Below are positions 26,167-33,910 of a DNA stretch of 36,370 nt, one piece after another. The first letter of the stretch is position 1. Each line of letters begins with the position of its first letter. Both the position numbers and the translations under genes were made by a program. The notes under the pieces were generated by a model. That model saw only the letters and a list, made by a program, of their open reading frames with translations, ran no database searches and was not told where the DNA came from. Source of the DNA: Marmoricola sp. GTDB taxonomy: Bacteria > Actinomycetota > Actinomycetes > Propionibacteriales > Nocardioidaceae. The DNA lies in contig JAOPYC010000125.1 in the NCBI GenBank assembly GCA_025964795.1, forward strand, positions 1-36,370, read 5' to 3'.

Positions 26167-27219
26167 TCACGAGGCGCGATCCGCCTCTCCGGTTGCGCTG
26201 GTCCTGAACACCTCCAGGTCCGTCTCCGGGATCCCGTGCCACACCCCGGGCGGCACCGCCGCGGTGAGCACCTCGGCCACGAAGTGCGCCAGCGGGTGGT
26301 CCGGGTCGACGTCGAGGCACCGGTCGATGGCACACCACGCCAGCGCCCCGTCGCCGTGCTGCCACGCGGCCAGGGCCAGCAGCGAGGACGGCCCGGGCAG
26401 CAGCTCCCGCGGACTGCGCCGCACCAGCTCGCGCCAGAGGTCGACGTGAGCTCCGGAGTTCATCCGGGTGATCTCGGCCAGGGCCACGTCGCGAGTGGGC
26501 TCCAGCGAGGCGAGGACCAGCAGCCGGCCGGCGTCGCGCGGGTGCAGGGGTTCGCGTTCCGCGGGCCGCGCGCGGAGGCGCCGCTGCAGCCACCGCGCCT
26601 CGCCCCGGAGGAACCCGTGCACCGGGTGGCCGGTCCCCTCGGACGACGTCACCAGGTCGGCGAACCGGGTCGCGGCCAGGGCCACCGCGGTGGTGTCGTC
26701 CTCGTCGGTCCCGACGAGCGAGTCGACGAGCTCATCCCGGTCGCGGTGCACGAGATGACCCTCGTAGACGCGCTGCGCGGTGAACGGGTGGGTCTCGAGC
26801 TCGTAGGGCGTGCCGGCTGACCCGTCCTCGGGGACGACGTACCAGTGGCCGTCGTCGACCCGCAGCACCTCGATGACGTCGACGCCGAGGTCGAGCAACC
26901 GGCCCAGCAGCAGCACCGCCTGGGCGTGCGCGGCCTCGAGGTCGTCGGTGTAGAGCAGCAGCGCGGCCCGGCGTACGTCGTTCGAGCGCACCGCGTCCAC
27001 GAGCATCTCGGTGACGGCCGCTTGGTCCGAGGCCTCGAGCGGCAGGTCGACGCGGGCGTGGAAGGTGCCCTCGGGTGGGCCGAAGGTGAGCAGCACGACG
27101 GAGTCGTGCGGATGAAAGCCGAGGACCGCGGGGACGACCGCGAGCAGGTCGGTGGGCGTGCGGGCCACGAAGGCCGAGGGATCGGGGGTGGACGGTTCGG
27201 GCGCGATGGGTCGGGTCAT
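26167..27219 (-). CDS. DUF4192 domain-containing protein
   Basis: A 350-residue soluble protein of the actinobacterial DUF4192 family, unknown function. The diagnostic opening is TPTDLLAVVPAVLGFHPHDSVVLLTF (about residues 22-47, given by key residues LGFHP.DSVV), and the C-terminal part has GPSSLLALAAWQHGDGALAWCAIDRCL with tetratricopeptide-like character. The ATG at 27219 has GAGGGT ending 7 nt upstream. It is divergent from dinB across 143 bp, an arrangement that could place it in a DNA-damage context, though that is only suggested by position. Confidence 0.85.
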   Translation of the reverse strand: MTRPIAPEPSTPDPSAFVARTPTDLLAVVPAVLGFHPHDSVVLLTFGPPEGTFHARVDLPLEASDQAAVTEMLVDAVRSNDVRRAALLLYTDDLEAAHAQAVLLLGRLLDLGVDVIEVLRVDDGHWYVVPEDGSAGTPYELETHPFTAQRVYEGHLVHRDRDELVDSLVGTDEDDTTAVALAATRFADLVTSSEGTGHPVHGFLRGEARWLQRRLRARPAEREPLHPRDAGRLLVLASLEPTRDVALAEITRMNSGAHVDLWRELVRRSPRELLPGPSSLLALAAWQHGDGALAWCAIDRCLDVDPDHPLAHFVAEVLTAAVPPGVWHGIPETDLEVFRTSATGEADRAS

Positions 27220-27362
27220 GCCGGACACCCTCGGTCGCAACGGCCGGGCTGCCCACGGGCTCGTCGGCGCCTGTGCACAACCCGGTCGGGCGTGCTGCCT
27301 GTGGACGCGAGCCGGCCGTGGTCGCCCGGGAGGCTGTCGGCGGTGCGTGGCACGATCACGGC

Positions 27363-28682
27363 GTGCGCTCCGAGCCGACGATCCTCCATGTCGACCTGGA
27401 TGCCTTCTTCGCCTCGGTGGAGCAACGGGACAAGCCGTCCCTGCGCGGCAAGCCGGTGGTGGTGGGCGGCGTGGGTGGTCGCGGGGTGGTGGCCACCGCC
27501 TCCTACGAGGCGCGCACCTTCGGGGTGCACTCGGCGATGTCCACGGCCGAGGCACGGCGCCGGTGTCCCAACGCTGCCTTCCTCTCCGGGCGGTTCCACG
27601 CCTACCGCGACACCAGCCGGGCGGTGATGGAGGTGCTGCGCGGAATCAGCCCGCTGGTCGAGCCGCTGTCGCTGGACGAGGCCTACGTCGATCTCGAGGC
27701 CGCGGAGCTCCCCGACCGGTCCGTCAGCTCGGTCAGCGCCCTGGCCCGCGACCTGAAGCGGCAGATCCACGAGGTGACCGGCGGGATAGCGGGCTCCGTC
27801 GGCATCGGCACCTCCAAGCTGATCGCCAAGATCGGCAGCGACCTCGACAAGCCCGACGGGCTCGTGGTCGTCGCGCCGGGCCTGGAGCAGGACCTGCTGC
27901 GACCGATGCAGGTCACCGTGATCCCGGGCGTCGGGCCGGCGACGGCCGAACGGCTGCGGCGCAGCGGCGTGCACACCGTCGAGGACCTGGAGGGGCTGAG
28001 CGAGGACGAGCTCGTGCGGCTGCTCGGCCGGGCCCACGGGGCCGGCCTCTACGCGATGGCCCGCGCCCGCGACGACCGGTCGGTGGAGCCCGAGCGCGAG
28101 GCCAAGTCGATCAGCGTCGAGGACACCTACGAGACCGACCACGTCGACAAGCGGCTGCTCGAGGCGCTGCTCGACCGGCAGGCGGCCAAGGTGACCGACC
28201 GGCTGCGCAAGGCACGGATCTCGGGCCGGACGGTCTCGATCAAGGTGCGGCTGCACGACTTCTCCACGGTGAGCCGCTCCGCGACCCTCTCCGAGCCCTC
28301 CGACGACGGCCGGCTGATCGCCCGGGTGGCCCGGCGGCTGCTGGCGGAGCTGGACACCACCAGCGGCGTACGCCTGCTCGGCGTCGGGGTCTCCGGGTTC
28401 GCCGACTGGATCCAGGAGGACCTCTTCGCCGGTGACGAGGAGGAGGTCGAGGAGGTCCCCGACGAGGCCACCGAGGCGGCCGTCGCCGCCGCCTCGCGGC
28501 ACCGCGGCTGGGCGCCCGGCATGGACGTCGTCCACCGCGAGCACGGGCGCGGCTGGGTGTGGGGCTCCGGCCGCGGCGTGGTCACGGTGCGGTTCGAGAC
28601 CGCGCAGACCCCGCCGGGGCGGGTGCTCAGCTTCGCGATCGACGACCCGGCGCTCGAGCCGGTCAGACCACCCGAAGAGTGA
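27363..28682 (+). CDS. dinB: DNA polymerase IV (Y-family)
   Basis: A 439-residue translesion polymerase. Palm catalytic residues are visible in HVDLDAFFASVE (about residue 9) and SLDEAYVD (about 101), with the finger motif ATASYEARTFGVHSAM (about 43). Helix-hairpin-helix IPGVGPATAERL is near 190, and the little-finger domain runs to about 345. The extra C-terminal 90 residues (acidic linker, then HRGWAPGMDVVHREHGRGWVWG) are common in actinobacterial Pol IV. No beta-clamp motif is evident. The start is GTG at 27363, with CACGAT 6 nt upstream. The 3' end overlaps the convergent pxpC by 20 bp. Confidence 0.93.
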   Translation: MRSEPTILHVDLDAFFASVEQRDKPSLRGKPVVVGGVGGRGVVATASYEARTFGVHSAMSTAEARRRCPNAAFLSGRFHAYRDTSRAVMEVLRGISPLVEPLSLDEAYVDLEAAELPDRSVSSVSALARDLKRQIHEVTGGIAGSVGIGTSKLIAKIGSDLDKPDGLVVVAPGLEQDLLRPMQVTVIPGVGPATAERLRRSGVHTVEDLEGLSEDELVRLLGRAHGAGLYAMARARDDRSVEPEREAKSISVEDTYETDHVDKRLLEALLDRQAAKVTDRLRKARISGRTVSIKVRLHDFSTVSRSATLSEPSDDGRLIARVARRLLAELDTTSGVRLLGVGVSGFADWIQEDLFAGDEEEVEEVPDEATEAAVAAASRHRGWAPGMDVVHREHGRGWVWGSGRGVVTVRFETAQTPPGRVLSFAIDDPALEPVRPPEE

Positions 28683-29517
28683 CCTCGTCGCCCGGCCGGA
28701 GCTGGGCGCAGGTGGCCAGGTCCTCGGCCAGGACCACGCCGACCACCGGGTAGCCACCGGTCGTCGGGTGGTCGTGGAGGAACACCACGGGCTGACCGCT
28801 GGGCGGCACCTGCACCGCCCCGAGCACCATCCCCTCGCTCGGCAGCTCGTCGTCCCTCCGCCTGCGGATCGGCTCGCCCTCCAGGCGCAGCCCGATCCGG
28901 TTGGAGTCACTGCCCACGACGTACGCCGAGCCGGTGAGCGCCGCGACGCAGGCCCGCTCGAACCAGTCGTCACGGGGCCCGAGGCGCATCCGGAGCACCC
29001 TGCTCACGGGCGGTGCCGGCACGGCCTCGACCGGCACCGGGGACCGCACCCGATCACCCACCGGGAGCACGTCCCCCTCGCCGACCACGTCGGGACCCAG
29101 ACCGGAGAGGAGGTCGGTCGACCGGGACCCCAGCACGGGTTCCACCGCGATGCCGCCGGAGACGGCCAGGTAGGCCCGTAGCCCCTGGGTCGCGACCCCC
29201 AGCTCCACCTCCGCACCCGCGGGCACCGCGACGGCGTTGCCCCACTCCCGCTGCCGCCCGGCCACGGCGACGGGCACCCGGGCCCCGGTGACCGCGATGG
29301 TGACCGCGGTCCGCGCGCGCACCGTCAGCTGGCCACCCAGGCACTCCAGCGTGGCTGCGGACTCGTCGTTGCCGACCAGGCGATTGGCCAGCCGGTGCGC
29401 CGGCCCGTCCAGGGCCCCCGACCGCGGGACCCCGAGGTGGGCCCGACCGGTGCGCCCGAGGTCCTGCACGGTGACCTGGGGGCCGGCGCGGAGCACCTCC
29501 AGCGAGCGTTCAGCCAT
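28663..29517 (-). CDS. pxpC: 5-oxoprolinase subunit C (biotin-dependent-carboxyltransferase-like)
   Basis: A 284-residue subunit of the ATP-dependent 5-oxoprolinase PxpABC, which opens pyroglutamate to glutamate. Family traits are VQDLGRTGRAHLGVPRSGALDG (about residue 17; the key run is QD.GR.G..H.G.P.SGA.D), NDESAATLE (about 50), SEGMVLGAVQVPPSGQPVVFLHDHPTTGGYPVVG (about 226-260, split by its Pro residues). It is last in the pxpB-pxpC pair with an 8-nt overlap, giving a complex of equal subunits. The ATG at 29517 depends on coupling. It overlaps the dinB 3' end by 20 bp. Confidence 0.9.
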   Translation of the reverse strand: MAERSLEVLRAGPQVTVQDLGRTGRAHLGVPRSGALDGPAHRLANRLVGNDESAATLECLGGQLTVRARTAVTIAVTGARVPVAVAGRQREWGNAVAVPAGAEVELGVATQGLRAYLAVSGGIAVEPVLGSRSTDLLSGLGPDVVGEGDVLPVGDRVRSPVPVEAVPAPPVSRVLRMRLGPRDDWFERACVAALTGSAYVVGSDSNRIGLRLEGEPIRRRRDDELPSEGMVLGAVQVPPSGQPVVFLHDHPTTGGYPVVGVVLAEDLATCAQLRPGDEVTLRVV

Positions 29518-30130
29518 CCGGGTCGCCGTCCACGAAGCGCACCCGGGTGCCGGGCGTCAGCAGCGCCGGCGGGTCCCGGTCGGCGTCCCACAGCCGCTCG
29601 CCGGTCCGCGCGATCAGCTGCCAGCCTCCCGGTGAGGACCGCGGGTAGACGCCGGTGAACGCCCCGGCCAGGCCGACCGACCCGGACGGGACCGTGGACC
29701 TGGGGCTCTCGCGCCGCGGGACGTGCAGCTCCTCCGGCAGCCCGCTGAGATAGGCGAAGCCCGGCGCGAAGCCGCAGAAGGCCACCACGAACTCGGTCTG
29801 CCGGTGCCGCCGCACGACCTCGTCGACGTCCATCGCGCAGTGCTTGGCCACCGGCTCGAGGTCGGGGCCGTCGTAGGTCACGGAGAGCTCGACGAGCGGG
29901 CCCGCGTCCTCGCCTGCGACCTCGAGGGACCAGTCCGCCAGGCCGCCGAGCACGGAGCCGGGCTCGCGCAGGCCGTCGAGGAGGAGGGTGGTGGCCCCCG
30001 GGACGACGTCGGTGCAGGTCAGCTCACCGGAGTCCTGGCGCCGCCTGGCCTCGGCGTACGCCGCGCGTACCTCGTCGGGGCCGCTGCACTGCAGCAGCAG
30101 CGCGTGGTCACCGACCAGCCGGGCCTCCAT
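29510..30130 (-). CDS. pxpB: 5-oxoprolinase subunit B (KipI/allophanate hydrolase subunit 1-like)
   Basis: A 206-residue partner of PxpC in ATP-dependent 5-oxoproline cleavage. The conserved core is FCGFAPGFAYLSGLP (about residues 116-130), followed by PRRESPRSTVPSGSVGLAG and PGGWQLIARTG (about 167-177). It overlaps pxpC by 8 nt. The ATG at 30130 has GAGGAT ending 6 nt upstream, implying its own leaderless promoter, which fits the 423-bp separation from pxpA upstream on the same strand. Confidence 0.9.
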   Translation of the reverse strand: MEARLVGDHALLLQCSGPDEVRAAYAEARRRQDSGELTCTDVVPGATTLLLDGLREPGSVLGGLADWSLEVAGEDAGPLVELSVTYDGPDLEPVAKHCAMDVDEVVRRHRQTEFVVAFCGFAPGFAYLSGLPEELHVPRRESPRSTVPSGSVGLAGAFTGVYPRSSPGGWQLIARTGERLWDADRDPPALLTPGTRVRFVDGDPDG

Positions 30131-30202
30131 CCCACCATCCTCGCAAACCGGAGGCGTGCTGGGCGTGGACAGCGCGCGATTCGGGGAACCGCCGAACTAG
30201 GC

Positions 30203-30241
30203 GTGGGGTCCGCGGCGAGTATGAGTCGCCGCGAACCCCAC
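30203..30241. terminator. strong hairpin downstream of pxpA
   Basis: Arms 30203-30218 and 30226-30241 pair at 15 of 16 positions with a 7-nt loop. There is no T run on either strand. It could terminate pxpA (minus) or form the 5' end of a plus-strand RNA starting after GAACTAG. Confidence 0.5.
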
Positions 30242-30468
30242 TGGGTGGAACAGCCGTGATGCTCTGCCCCGGACCGGTGACGACTACGGGGCCGGCCGTC
30301 TCATCACCCGACGACCTCCGGTAGGTCTCCCCACCGGGTGGATCCCGCACTCTTCATCCGATCCCCCACGGCCCTTGCGGGCTGCGGTGAAGAGATTTCT
30401 ACGGCACCGGCGGGCACAGCACAAGGCCTGTCCAGCGGGATCCTGGAACTATCGGCATCGGCGCCGGA

Positions 30469-30544
30469 TTGCCCACAGGAACGGCCAGTGGATCCACAGG
30501 ATCGGCACGTTCTCCACACGCCGTCCACACCCCCCTGTGGACAA
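30469..30544. other. cluster of DnaA-box-like 9-mers
   Basis: Five 9-mers lie in 76 bp: TTGCCCACA (30469-30477), GGATCCACA (30490-30498), TTCTCCACA (30510-30518), CCGTCCACA (30521-30529), and TGTGGACAA at 30536-30544, which is a perfect TTGTCCACA on the minus strand. TTGTCCACA is the known high-GC actinobacterial DnaA box. The first and third differ from it by one base, and the second and fourth by two or three. Confidence 0.55.
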
Positions 30545-30553
30545 CCTCGACGG

Positions 30554-31249
30554 TCAGCGGGACCACGGCCGCAGGGTGAACCCGGCCTCGGTCAGGGCGA
30601 CGCGCACGGCCGTGGCCGCAGCGACCGCTCCCGGGGAGTCCCCGTGCACGCACAGCGACTGCACCTCGCCGCCGCGGGCCATCTCGACGGCGTTGCCGGC
30701 GATCGCGGACACGCCCTCGACCAGGGCCCCGGGCTGGTCCCGGGGCAGCAACCGGCCGTCGTCCGAGTAGCCCCGGTCCGGGAACCCCTCGCGGACGCAG
30801 GTACGACCCGCTGTCCCGGCCAGCCGCAGGACGGCCGAGCGGGGCAGCCCCAGCACCGGGAGCGTCCCGCTGCCCGCCAGCACGGCGGCCGCCTGCTCCT
30901 CGTCGTCGACGACCCGGTTGTAGAGGGCGCCGTGCGGCTTCACGTAGGCGACCTCGGTGCCGTACTCGCCCGCGATCCGCTGCAGCACCTCGACCTGCTC
31001 GGCCACCCACGCGGTGAGCAGGTCCGCCGCGACGTCCAGGTGGCGACGGCCGAAGTGCTCCCGGTCGCGGTAGGACACCTGCGCGCCGACCACCACCCCG
31101 CGTTCGGCCGCGGACGCGCAGACCCGGCGCATCGTCTCCTCGTCACCGGCGTGGAAGCCGCACGCGAGGTTGGCGCTGGTGACGACCGCGAGCAGTCCCT
31201 CGTCGTCGGTGACCCCCTCGCCGAGGTCGGCGTTCAGATCGATCCGCAT
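30554..31249 (-). CDS. pxpA: 5-oxoprolinase subunit A (LamB/YcsF family)
   Basis: A 231-residue protein completing the 5-oxoprolinase set. It opens with MRIDLNADLGEG, followed by SANLACGFHAGDEETM (about residues 25-40), GAQVSYRDREHFGRR (about 55-69) and YVKPHGALYN (about 101-110), all family signatures. GAQVSY replaces the GAHPSY-type motif of many homologues. The ATG at 31249 has CAGACT 6 nt upstream, so it is probably leaderless and transcribed apart from pxpBC. It is divergent from the group 2 sigma gene across 217 bp. Confidence 0.92.
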   Translation of the reverse strand: MRIDLNADLGEGVTDDEGLLAVVTSANLACGFHAGDEETMRRVCASAAERGVVVGAQVSYRDREHFGRRHLDVAADLLTAWVAEQVEVLQRIAGEYGTEVAYVKPHGALYNRVVDDEEQAAAVLAGSGTLPVLGLPRSAVLRLAGTAGRTCVREGFPDRGYSDDGRLLPRDQPGALVEGVSAIAGNAVEMARGGEVQSLCVHGDSPGAVAAATAVRVALTEAGFTLRPWSR

Positions 31250-31291
31250 GCGCCCAGTCTGCCCGCCGAGGACACCTCGTCGACGACCTCG

Positions 31292-31338
31292 CTGAGAAGT
31301 GCCTGAGAAGTCGCGTTGCCGGCAACTTCACGGGGTAC
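31292..31338 (+). promoter_or_regulatory. direct repeats, palindrome and GTTG-N14-GGGTAC element upstream of the group 2 sigma gene
   Basis: CTGAGAAGT occurs at 31292-31300 and 31303-31311 (11-bp spacing). The 12-bp palindrome GTTGCCGGCAAC follows at 31315-31326, and GGGTAC at 31333-31338 is 14 nt after GTTG. GTT-N14-16-GGGTAC resembles stress-sigma (SigB/SigF-type) promoters of actinobacteria. Confidence 0.4.
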
Positions 31339-31466
31339 GGGCACGTCTGAACTAGTGAGGGCGCCGGCACCGGAGCCTGGCGCAGGCGGGAATCCCCCAC
31401 CATCGCGATGTGTTGGACCAAGCAGGACCAGCGAGATCGGTCCACCTGTAGGAAGGGAAGTCCGCC

Positions 31467-32423
31467 ATGAGCACCACCACCACCACCCGCAACGATCGCG
31501 AGATCGAGGGTCGCGACAGCGTCGGGCTCTACCTGGACGAGATCGCCCGGACTCCGCTGCTGGACGCCGCCACCGAGGTCGAGCTGTCCAAGACCATCGA
31601 GGCCGGCCTGTTCGCCCAGAAGCTGCTCGACGAGGGTCGCGTCGGCCGCCGCAAGGGCGGTGCCCCGAAGTTCGCCACCGAGGACGAGCTCCTCTGGATG
31701 GTCGAGGAGGGCGAGCGCGCGATGCAGCGCTTCATCAACGCCAACCTGCGCCTCGTCGTCTCGATCGCCCGCAAGTACGGCCGGAGCCAGATGCCCATGC
31801 TGGACCTGATCCAGGAGGGCAACACCGGCCTGATCCGCGCGGTCGAGAAGTTCGACTACGCCAAGGGCTACAAGTTCTCCACCTACGCCACGTGGTGGGT
31901 GCGCCAGGCGATCACCCGCGGCATCGCCCAGCAGGCCCGCGTGGTGCGGCTGCCGGTGCACGTCGTCGAGGAGCTCAACCAGGTCGGCTCGGCTCGCCGC
32001 ACCCTCGAGCGCCAGCTGGGCCGCGACCCCGACCCCGAGGAGATCGCCGGCGAGCTCGACATGGACATCGAGCGCGTCCTGGACCTGATGGCCTGGGGCC
32101 GTGACCACGTCAGCCTCGACACCCCGATCGACGAGGACGGTGACACCTCGTTGGGCGATCTGATCGCCCAGGAGAGCTCGCCGGGTCCCGACCTGACGGT
32201 GCTCGACACCGAGTCCCGGGACCGGCTGAACACCCTCGTCGGGCTGCTGGACGAGCGCTCGGCCGACATCGTCCGGTCGCGCTACGGGCTGGTCGACGGA
32301 CGCCAGCACAAGCTGGCCGACATCGGCGCCCGCCACGGCATCTCCGCCGAGCGCGTGCGTCAGCTCGAGCGGGAGGCGATCGCGAAGCTGCGCCGGCTCG
32401 GCGACCCCGTCCTGGCGGCCTAG
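31467..32423 (+). CDS. group 2 sigma-70 factor (SigB/HrdD-like)
   Basis: A 318-residue non-essential-type primary-like sigma factor. It lacks the long N-terminal extension, begins with region 1.2 (DSVGLYLDEIARTPLL), and has complete 2.1-2.4 ([24 protein letters not shown]), region 3 with the conserved RLPVHVVEELNQ (His and Glu kept, unlike sigA here) and region 4 (SAERVRQLEREAIAKLRRL). Actinobacterial relatives act in stress or stationary phase. The ATG at 31467 has an AGGAAGGG ribosome-binding site, so it has a leader, and its upstream region carries repeats and a stress-sigma-like box. It is convergent with coaE across 37 bp. Confidence 0.92.
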   Translation: MSTTTTTRNDREIEGRDSVGLYLDEIARTPLLDAATEVELSKTIEAGLFAQKLLDEGRVGRRKGGAPKFATEDELLWMVEEGERAMQRFINANLRLVVSIARKYGRSQMPMLDLIQEGNTGLIRAVEKFDYAKGYKFSTYATWWVRQAITRGIAQQARVVRLPVHVVEELNQVGSARRTLERQLGRDPDPEEIAGELDMDIERVLDLMAWGRDHVSLDTPIDEDGDTSLGDLIAQESSPGPDLTVLDTESRDRLNTLVGLLDERSADIVRSRYGLVDGRQHKLADIGARHGISAERVRQLEREAIAKLRRLGDPVLAA

Positions 32424-32460
32424 GGCTCGCCCAGACCGCTCGGCGGCAGGGCAGGCCTGG

Positions 32461-33072
32461 TCACCCAGCCGTGCGCGATCCCGCCGAGACAACGTCCGCG
32501 AAGACCTCCGCCACCCGTGTGCGGAGGTCTTCGCGCGTCCCGGTGTTCTCGATCAGGTGCGTGGCGATCGCGAGCCGGTCCTCCGGGGAGGCCTGGGCGC
32601 GGATCCGGGACCGGGCGTCCTCCTCGGTCCAGCCGCGGTCGCGGACCATCCGCTGGACCTGCAGGTCGGGATCCGCGTCCACCACCAGCACGGCGTCGAA
32701 GGTGTCTGCGCGGCCGCTCTCGGCGAGCAACGGGATGTCGTGTACGACGACCGCGTCGTCCGGGGCCTGCTCCTCCAGCGCCACGATGCGCTCGAAGACC
32801 AGGGGGTGCACGATGGCCTCGAGCCGCTTGCGCGCCGACTCGTCGCCGAACACCAGGCGGCCCATGGCGGGACGGTCCAGCTCTCCGTCGGGACCGAGGA
32901 GCTCCTCACCGAACTCCTCGACCACGGCCTCGAGCCCGGCGGTCCCCTGGGCGACCACCTCGCGGGCCAGCGCGTCGGCGTCGATGATCACCGCCCCGAG
33001 CTCGGCGAGCACGGCAGCCACCGTGCTCTTGCCCGAGGCGATGCCACCGGTTAGCCCCACACGTGTCGTCAT
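32461..33072 (-). CDS. coaE: dephospho-CoA kinase
   Basis: A 203-residue kinase for the last step of coenzyme A synthesis. The P-loop GGIASGKST is at residues 9-17, followed by IIDADALARE (about 29-38), the core HPLVFERI (about 88) and VVHDIPLLAE (about 107-116), plus the lid DRGWTEEDARSRIRAQ (about 145). The ATG at 33072 has CATGAT 6 nt upstream. Association of rpsA and coaE, here separated by five genes, is common in actinobacteria. The last 25 codons contain a perfect 14-bp inverted repeat, described separately. Confidence 0.94.
   Translation of the reverse strand: MTTRVGLTGGIASGKSTVAAVLAELGAVIIDADALAREVVAQGTAGLEAVVEEFGEELLGPDGELDRPAMGRLVFGDESARKRLEAIVHPLVFERIVALEEQAPDDAVVVHDIPLLAESGRADTFDAVLVVDADPDLQVQRMVRDRGWTEEDARSRIRAQASPEDRLAIATHLIENTGTREDLRTRVAEVFADVVSAGSRTAG
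32498..32534. terminator. perfect 14-bp hairpin inside the coaE 3' end, facing the sigma gene
   Basis: Arms 32498-32511 and 32521-32534 are perfect complements with a 9-nt loop. It lies 75 nt after the convergent sigma gene stop and may end its transcripts. It is coding in coaE (DLRTRVAEVFA region). Confidence 0.45.
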
Positions 33073-33107
33073 GCGGGGATCATGCCAGCCGCCGGCTCAG
33101 CCCTGGC

Positions 33108-33389
33108 TCAGCGCTGGTCGTCGGTGGGACGCTGCGTCGCGTTGAGCTGCTGCAGCCGCTCGATGTGCTCGGAGGCCTTCGCCTTGGTCAGGTCGGCCGG
33201 GATCTCCTCACCGGCCTGGCGCGCCAGGTTGTCGAGGTAACTGCGCTGCGGACCCGTCATCGGCTCGCCGCCGGTGACCCATTCCTCGGGGTCGCGGCTG
33301 GCGCCCTGCTCGGGGACCGGGCTGCCCAGGGTCTCGGAGTCCAGCGTCTCGGTGTCGTCGGTGGTTCGGGTCGTGGTCGGTTCGCTCAT
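33108..33389 (-). CDS. DUF3072 family protein
   Basis: A 93-residue hydrophilic, acidic protein. The C-terminal half (PMTGPQRSYLDNLARQAGEEIP, key run P.T..Q..YL..LA...G) is the DUF3072 signature, and the N-terminal 40 residues are Thr/Asp-rich and probably disordered. Function unknown. The ATG at 33389 has TACGTT ending 7 nt upstream, a good leaderless -10. It lies 35 bp upstream of coaE on the same strand; coaE has its own box, so separate starts are likely. Confidence 0.82.
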   Translation of the reverse strand: MSEPTTTRTTDDTETLDSETLGSPVPEQGASRDPEEWVTGGEPMTGPQRSYLDNLARQAGEEIPADLTKAKASEHIERLQQLNATQRPTDDQR

Positions 33390-33396
33390 GTGTTCG

Positions 33397-33402
33397 AACG
33401 TA
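33397..33402 (-). promoter_or_regulatory. candidate leaderless -10 element of DUF3072
   Basis: TACGTT (minus strand) matches TANNNT, 7 nt before the ATG at 33389, in the 32-bp gap after the upstream gene. Confidence 0.45.
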
Positions 33403-33421
33403 GCCGAGGCGAAAGGGCCGT

Positions 33422-33850
33422 TCAAGGGCCTGTCTGCGGGTCGTCCTGCTCGGGACGCTTCAGCCGGCGCTGGAGCTTCTCGTGCTCCTCGCGCTCGCGC
33501 TCCAGCTGGTCGGCGCGGTAGGCGCGGCGCTGCTCCTCGGCGCGCTCGCGCACCTTCTTCAAGAACTGCTCGTCGTCCTCGGGGCTGGTGGCCGCGGCCC
33601 GGCCCGGGCGGTCGTACTCCGGGAACTCCGGGACCGCGCGCTCGTACCTCGACCGGCCCGGTGCGTTCTGCGGGCGCCCCGCCACCAGCCAGGCCACGGA
33701 GCCCGCGAACGGGAACAGCAGCACGATCAGCAGCCAGGGCACCTTGGGCAGGTTGCGGATCGCGCCCTCGTCGCTGGAGATCACCTCGACCAGGCAGTAC
33801 ACCCACAGCGCCATCACCAACAGGCCGAAGCCCAGCTCGAAGCGGATCAT
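33422..33850 (-). CDS. PLD nuclease N-terminal domain membrane protein
   Basis: A 142-residue protein with two N-terminal membrane helices (about residues 5-24 and 37-59) joined by the short loop SSDEGAIRNLPK, the layout of the PLDc_N domain (phospholipase D-nuclease N-terminal). The rest (about 60-142) is highly charged, rich in Arg/Glu and predicted coiled coil or disordered, with no HKD catalytic motif. It is therefore a membrane-anchored scaffold-like protein rather than an enzyme; function unknown. The ATG at 33850 has CACACT 6 nt upstream. It is divergent from the acyl-CoA synthetase gene over 60 bp. Confidence 0.8.
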   Translation of the reverse strand: MIRFELGFGLLVMALWVYCLVEVISSDEGAIRNLPKVPWLLIVLLFPFAGSVAWLVAGRPQNAPGRSRYERAVPEFPEYDRPGRAAATSPEDDEQFLKKVRERAEEQRRAYRADQLEREREEHEKLQRRLKRPEQDDPQTGP

Positions 33851-33910
33851 GGGCGAAGTGTGACGCACCCACCCCCTGCCTGTCCCCCGCTTGGCTGACA
33901 GGATCGGCAG

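Larger units (their letters stand above)
30131..30553. other. pxpA-pxpB intergenic region
   Basis: 423 bp with no convincing gene. It contains the pxpB promoter, GAACTAG at 30194-30200, a strong hairpin (30203-30241), a second weaker inverted repeat (30266-30271 with 30287-30292) and a DnaA-box-like cluster (30469-30544). Gaps this long between pxp genes are unusual. Confidence 0.6.

Noticed and set aside
30469-30544. Chromosomal replication origin
   Set aside because: The boxes are few, and no dnaA, dnaN or AT-rich unwinding region is adjacent; described only as a DnaA-box-like cluster.
30338-31306. Plus-strand open frame across the pxpA region
   Set aside because: Antisense to pxpA and without protein features; the minus strand carries all PxpA motifs.
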